From Planctomycetota bacterium (GTDB lineage Bacteria > Planctomycetota > GCA-002687715), in assembly GCA_009691765.1 (NCBI GenBank), contig SIAO01000001.1, positions 266,383-330,382 of the forward strand: a stretch of 64,000 nt of DNA, in the 5' to 3' direction. Positions 61,063 to 64,000 of the stretch are shown here, in pieces (the stretch's first letter is position 1; each line of letters opens with the position of its first letter). The translations under genes and the position numbers were made by a program. Below the pieces are notes generated by a model. That model was not told the origin of the DNA, ran no database searches, and worked only from the letters and a program-made list of their open reading frames with translations.

Positions 61063-62673
61063 ATGCTGAAGCAATACCTGCTTGTCGCAATTCTCTGGAG
61101 CAGCGCAGGACTGTGCGTTGCGCAGGCATTGCCATCCGCCCTGTTCATGAAAGGGCTCGTGCCCCGGCTTGAGTTCAGCCTCACTGCAGAGGCCCGTGCG
61201 GCACTCAAAGCCGACCCGCGCACCTATGTTGCGGCCAAGCTGGTTGCAGATCGGAAAACCACTTTTGAAGCGGTGGGCTTGCGACTCAAAGGTGCTGCTG
61301 GGAGTTTCCGCGAAATCAACGACGAGAAACCCGGTTTCACCGTGAGCCTCGCCAAGTTCGGCGACGCGAATTTCCATGGGCTCACAAAATTTCATCTCAA
61401 CAATGCTGTGCAAGACGACAGCTATTTGCATGAGTGGCTGGGTGCGGAGCTCATGCTCGCTGCAAAAATTCCCGCCACGCGCTGCGGCCACGCACGGGTG
61501 TTTCTCGACGGGCGCGACCTTGGGCTTTATGTGCTGAAAGAAGCCTTCGATGAGCGCTTTCTGCGGCAGCACTTCCAAGACATCAGCGGCAATTTATATG
61601 ACGGCGGCTTCTGCCAAGACATCGACGCAGAGCTTGAACTGGATTCGGGATCCGGCGCGGCGGAGCGTTACGACCTTAAACAACTCATGGACGCTTGTCG
61701 CTTGGCGGAACCGCAACAACGCTTCGAAGCGCTCGAGAAGCTGGTCGACATCGAGCGCTTCCTCAACTTCATGGCCATGGAATTGATGGTCGGGCATTGG
61801 GATGGCTATTGCCACAACCGCAACAACTACCGCATCTATGTTGATGCACGCACGGGCAAGTTCATGTTCCTCCCCCACGGCATGGATCAGATTCTCGGCG
61901 ACGCCGAAGCGTCGGTGCTGGATTACCCGACCGCGATGGTGGCCGAAGCTGTGATGCGCAATCCTGTGTGGCGAGCGCGTTACCGCACACGAATCTCGGC
62001 GCTGTTGGCGCTGTTCTCACGCGACAAGTGGAAAGACCGCATCGAAGCTTGGGCTGAGCGCTTGGAAAAACCGCTCGGCACCATCAGTGGCGCAGCCGCA
62101 TCGGCGCAACGCAACGCTACACGCGGGCTCATCGCACGCTTCAACGCACGCGTCAAGAGTTTGACCGAACAGGTGTCGCAGCCTGAACCACGCACGCTCT
62201 CTTTCGACGCGCGCGGCATCGCGAAGTTGCAAGGCTTCACGGCCGTGCATGAAAGCGGAGCACCTTCGACGCGTCAAACAACACTAGGGCGCAAGCGCGT
62301 GTTGGAGGTGGCCGCCGCTGAGAAAACTGCCAAAGCGAATGACACCACTTCACCCGTCGCCGAACCCGTGCGCGCTTCGTGGCGCCGCAAAATGATGCTC
62401 GCTCGTGGGCGTTACGAGTTTCGCTCTTCAGTGCGACTCGACGCAGTCACGGCGCCGCCGGAAACTCAAGCGTGGGGTGCACGACTCGTCGCCACGGCGC
62501 TCTCCGAATCACCATTTCTCAACGCCACAGCAGATTGGACACCGCTCACCGTGTCTTTCGAAGTGCTCGAAGAAACGCGCCTCGTCGAATTGCGCGCCGA
62601 CGCCTTCATTGCCACCGGCAATGTCGCCTTCGAACTCGCCACAATGACCCTCGTGCGCCTCAAGTCAGAGTGA
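61063..62673 (+). CDS. Exported CotH-kinase family protein
   Basis: A 536-residue protein with a signal peptide (MLKQYLLVAILWSSAGLCVA). The CotH core spans about 30-330: GLRLKGAAGSFREINDEKPG, FGDANFHGLTKFHLNNAVQD, LGLYVLKEAFDERF, the catalytic-type stretch GHWDGYCHNRNNYRIYVD and FMFLPHGMDQILGD with the metal-binding Asp. The last 150 residues look like a beta-sandwich (RGRYEFRSSVRLDAV) as in carbohydrate-binding modules. CotH phosphorylates a spore-coat protein in Bacillus; exported planctomycete relatives are common and their targets are unknown. Monocistronic. Confidence 0.85.
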   Translation: MLKQYLLVAILWSSAGLCVAQALPSALFMKGLVPRLEFSLTAEARAALKADPRTYVAAKLVADRKTTFEAVGLRLKGAAGSFREINDEKPGFTVSLAKFGDANFHGLTKFHLNNAVQDDSYLHEWLGAELMLAAKIPATRCGHARVFLDGRDLGLYVLKEAFDERFLRQHFQDISGNLYDGGFCQDIDAELELDSGSGAAERYDLKQLMDACRLAEPQQRFEALEKLVDIERFLNFMAMELMVGHWDGYCHNRNNYRIYVDARTGKFMFLPHGMDQILGDAEASVLDYPTAMVAEAVMRNPVWRARYRTRISALLALFSRDKWKDRIEAWAERLEKPLGTISGAAASAQRNATRGLIARFNARVKSLTEQVSQPEPRTLSFDARGIAKLQGFTAVHESGAPSTRQTTLGRKRVLEVAAAEKTAKANDTTSPVAEPVRASWRRKMMLARGRYEFRSSVRLDAVTAPPETQAWGARLVATALSESPFLNATADWTPLTVSFEVLEETRLVELRADAFIATGNVAFELATMTLVRLKSE

Positions 62674-62692
62674 AGTTGATACCTCGCGCCCC

Positions 62693-62721
62693 TTGACCTC
62701 GCCCCTTCACGCTGGCACACT
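62693..62721 (+). promoter_or_regulatory. Likely promoter of tRNA-Gly
   Basis: TTGACC (62693-62698), a 17-base spacer and CACACT (62716-62721) lie 12 bases before the mature tRNA 5' end, the expected placement for a housekeeping-sigma promoter. Confidence 0.5.
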
Positions 62722-62733
62722 GCTGCACTCACT

Positions 62734-62806
62734 GCGGGTGTAACTCAGTTGGCAGAGTGTCAGCTTCCCAAGCTGAATGTCGAGGGTTCGAACCCCTTCA
62801 CCCGCC
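62734..62806 (+). tRNA. tRNA-Gly (anticodon CCC), integration target
   Basis: Acceptor GCGGGTG/CACCCGC, D-arm ACTCAGTTGGCAGAGT, anticodon stem TCAGC/GCTGA around TTCCCAA, T-arm GAGGGTTCGAACCCCTT. Anticodon CCC reads GGG. The 3' half (from 62760) is shared with the 3' end of the opposite-strand integrase gene, so it probably contains the crossover core. Confidence 0.95.
62760..62806. other. Probable attachment site (att core) at the 3' end of tRNA-Gly
   Basis: The integrase coding sequence terminates inside the anticodon arm of the tRNA and encodes its C-terminus (FEPSTFSLGS) from the antisense of the T-arm, the usual signature of an element integrated at a tRNA 3' end. The exact core and the second copy cannot be defined because the other end is outside the window. 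Confidence 0.6.
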
Positions 62807-64000
62807 TCGCTTCTTTCCCTGCGGAATCAGCACAAATGCCCTGCCCTTGCAGGGTTTTCTTGTTGGTGCCCCTGCGCGCTCCGTCGCACCGCTCCAATGC
62901 ACTGCGGCGCACCATTTCGCACCGTTTCGCACCCTTGGTGGTATCACTTTGGGCTACACCCCCCACAGCATCACCAGTGCCCGTTGCAGCAAGCGCCGCA
63001 GGCTGCACGGCAGCGATGGTCGGCAGCCTCGCAATCGCTGCGGCAGCGTCTTGAATGCCAAGGGCCGTGTAGTGCTTCATGGTCGTCTTGTGGTCACTGT
63101 GGCGCAGCATGAGCATCGCTACTTGCGGCGCCACACCAGCGCGCGCCAACTGCGTGCCAAGAGTCGTGCGCATCGCGTGCAGGTCCACTACGCGCCCTTG
63201 GTCGTCTACTGCTTCGATTCCTGCCCGCTGAAAGTCCATGGCGCGCGTCCGGTCCGTCACAACCGTCGGCCACACTCGCGCACTTGGAAGGGCTCTGCGT
63301 TCGTCCTGTAGCGCTTGGAGCGCAGCGGCAAGCTGTGAGTGCATGGGTAGCGTGTCCTCGCGCTTCGCTTTCCCTTGGCACACGCGCAGCGATGCGCCGA
63401 CAAAGTCCACATCGGCCCAAGTCAAGCGCCGAAGGTCGCCCTTGCGAAGCCCAGCAAGCAGCGCAGCCAAGTACCAAGCCTCCCGTCCACGCTCCCGCGC
63501 TACTTCAAGCAAGCGCGCAAGTTCCTCATCCGTGAGCGCGCGCCGAACGCGCCTACGGTCACGCGATTCGTCTTGCTTCGGAACCACGCGCAACGCATTC
63601 ACTTCCAAGCGCCCCGTCTTGACGCACCACGCACAGAAGGCCACTGCTATTTGCCGCGCGAAGTTCACGGAGCGGGCCGATAGCTTGCGATACTGCAATG
63701 CCGTTAGGTGCAACTCCAGCGCGTCGGGCGTCAGCTCTGATAACCGCGCAGCCTTGCTGCCCTTCAGCATCGCGGCAAGCTGCGTTCTCTTCTGCTTGAC
63801 ATGGTGCAACGCTTGCCCTGCGTGGGTGCAGTGCGCCACATAAGCCGCAACATGTTCGGCTAGTGGCTTTCGCGCTTCCATGGCGAAACGGTCATCGCGT
63901 GAATCGATCACACCATCACGGCGAAGCGCAACAGCGGCCACCAGTTTGGCCAAGATGCGTTCTGCTGCTTGCCGGTCTGTGGTGCGCGTGGAGCGCAACA
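62760..64000 (-). CDS. Tyrosine-type site-specific integrase (N-terminus beyond window)
   Basis: At least 412 residues of a phage or island integrase. An SAM-like core-binding domain (about 50-130) precedes the catalytic domain with Arg in LLAGLRKGDLRRLTWADVDF, Lys in CQGKAKREDTLP, HxxR in DLHAMRTTLGTQLARAG, His in LMLRHSDHKTTMKHY and the nucleophile Tyr in that last string. The frame continues to the window edge, so the TTG at 63998 is unlikely to be the start. The C-terminal 60 residues are low-complexity and end in tRNA antisense sequence. The element extends to the right. Confidence 0.92.
   Translation of the reverse strand, partial: LRSTRTTDRQAAERILAKLVAAVALRRDGVIDSRDDRFAMEARKPLAEHVAAYVAHCTHAGQALHHVKQKRTQLAAMLKGSKAARLSELTPDALELHLTALQYRKLSARSVNFARQIAVAFCAWCVKTGRLEVNALRVVPKQDESRDRRRVRRALTDEELARLLEVARERGREAWYLAALLAGLRKGDLRRLTWADVDFVGASLRVCQGKAKREDTLPMHSQLAAALQALQDERRALPSARVWPTVVTDRTRAMDFQRAGIEAVDDQGRVVDLHAMRTTLGTQLARAGVAPQVAMLMLRHSDHKTTMKHYTALGIQDAAAAIARLPTIAAVQPAALAATGTGDAVGGVAQSDTTKGAKRCEMVRRSALERCDGARRGTNKKTLQGQGICADSAGKEARRVKGFEPSTFSLGS

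Overview
The window is a 64-kb piece of a GC-rich bacterial chromosome. I read it as most likely Planctomycetota. The support is an HU protein with a Lys-rich N-terminal tail, many exported HEAT-repeat and CotH-kinase proteins, an ECF sigma factor paired with an unusual anti-sigma factor, and an integrase ending in the tRNA-derived GFEPSTFSLGS string often seen in that phylum. This placement is inference; there is no 16S gene here. Genes are packed tightly, and ATGA, GTGA or TGATG start/stop overlaps are the rule inside operons. LAYOUT. (1) 1-621: 3' end of an unrecognised gene. (2) 622-5906, minus: a MacAB/TolC-type efflux operon in the order TolC-like lipoprotein, adaptor, ATPase, permease. 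(3) 6002-26565: housekeeping genes in short units. These are a TrmA/RlmD-type RNA methyltransferase divergent from phosphofructokinase, ahcY and a hydrolase, tRNA-Leu, smpB next to tmRNA, a THUMP methyltransferase, the molybdate transporter modABC fused in transcription to mnmG, divergent xdhC with a hybrid histidine kinase, serA, lysine 6-aminotransferase (lat), a HEAT protein and a parvulin-type foldase. (4) 26566-29907: three glycosyltransferases. (5) 30488-31728: a tRNA island (Arg, Arg, His, Lys, Leu) around an HU gene. (6) 31729-55687, minus: nineteen co-oriented genes with almost no gaps. The 5' part (55687-38763) encodes glycosyltransferases including a GT4-coiled coil-GT4 and a GT4-GT2 fusion, two PIG-L deacetylases, a radical SAM/SPASM enzyme and a degenerate radical SAM/B12-type protein. 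The 3' part (38730-31729) encodes an alkaline-phosphatase-superfamily phosphodiesterase, a VTE5-like prenol kinase, a DUF92/VTE6-like protein, a UbiA prenyltransferase, an SDR epimerase, an ECF sigma factor and a membrane anti-sigma factor with HEAT repeats. (7) 55701-60906: a GT-C-like membrane protein on the plus strand, and a minus operon of ABC ATPase, permease with a histidine-rich loop, DUF3299 lipoprotein and a GT2. (8) 61063-64000: a CotH-kinase protein, tRNA-Gly, and an incomplete tyrosine integrase whose 3' end lies inside the tRNA gene, marking the edge of an integrated element that continues beyond the window. HOW THE GENES WORK TOGETHER. Region 6 is the most interesting part. It looks like a surface glycan or glycolipid locus in which sugar transferases and deacetylases sit beside a possible route that rephosphorylates a free isoprenoid alcohol in two steps and hands the diphosphate to a UbiA transferase. 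The run ends with its own sigma/anti-sigma pair. The link between the glycan half and the isoprenoid half is inferred from gene order only.
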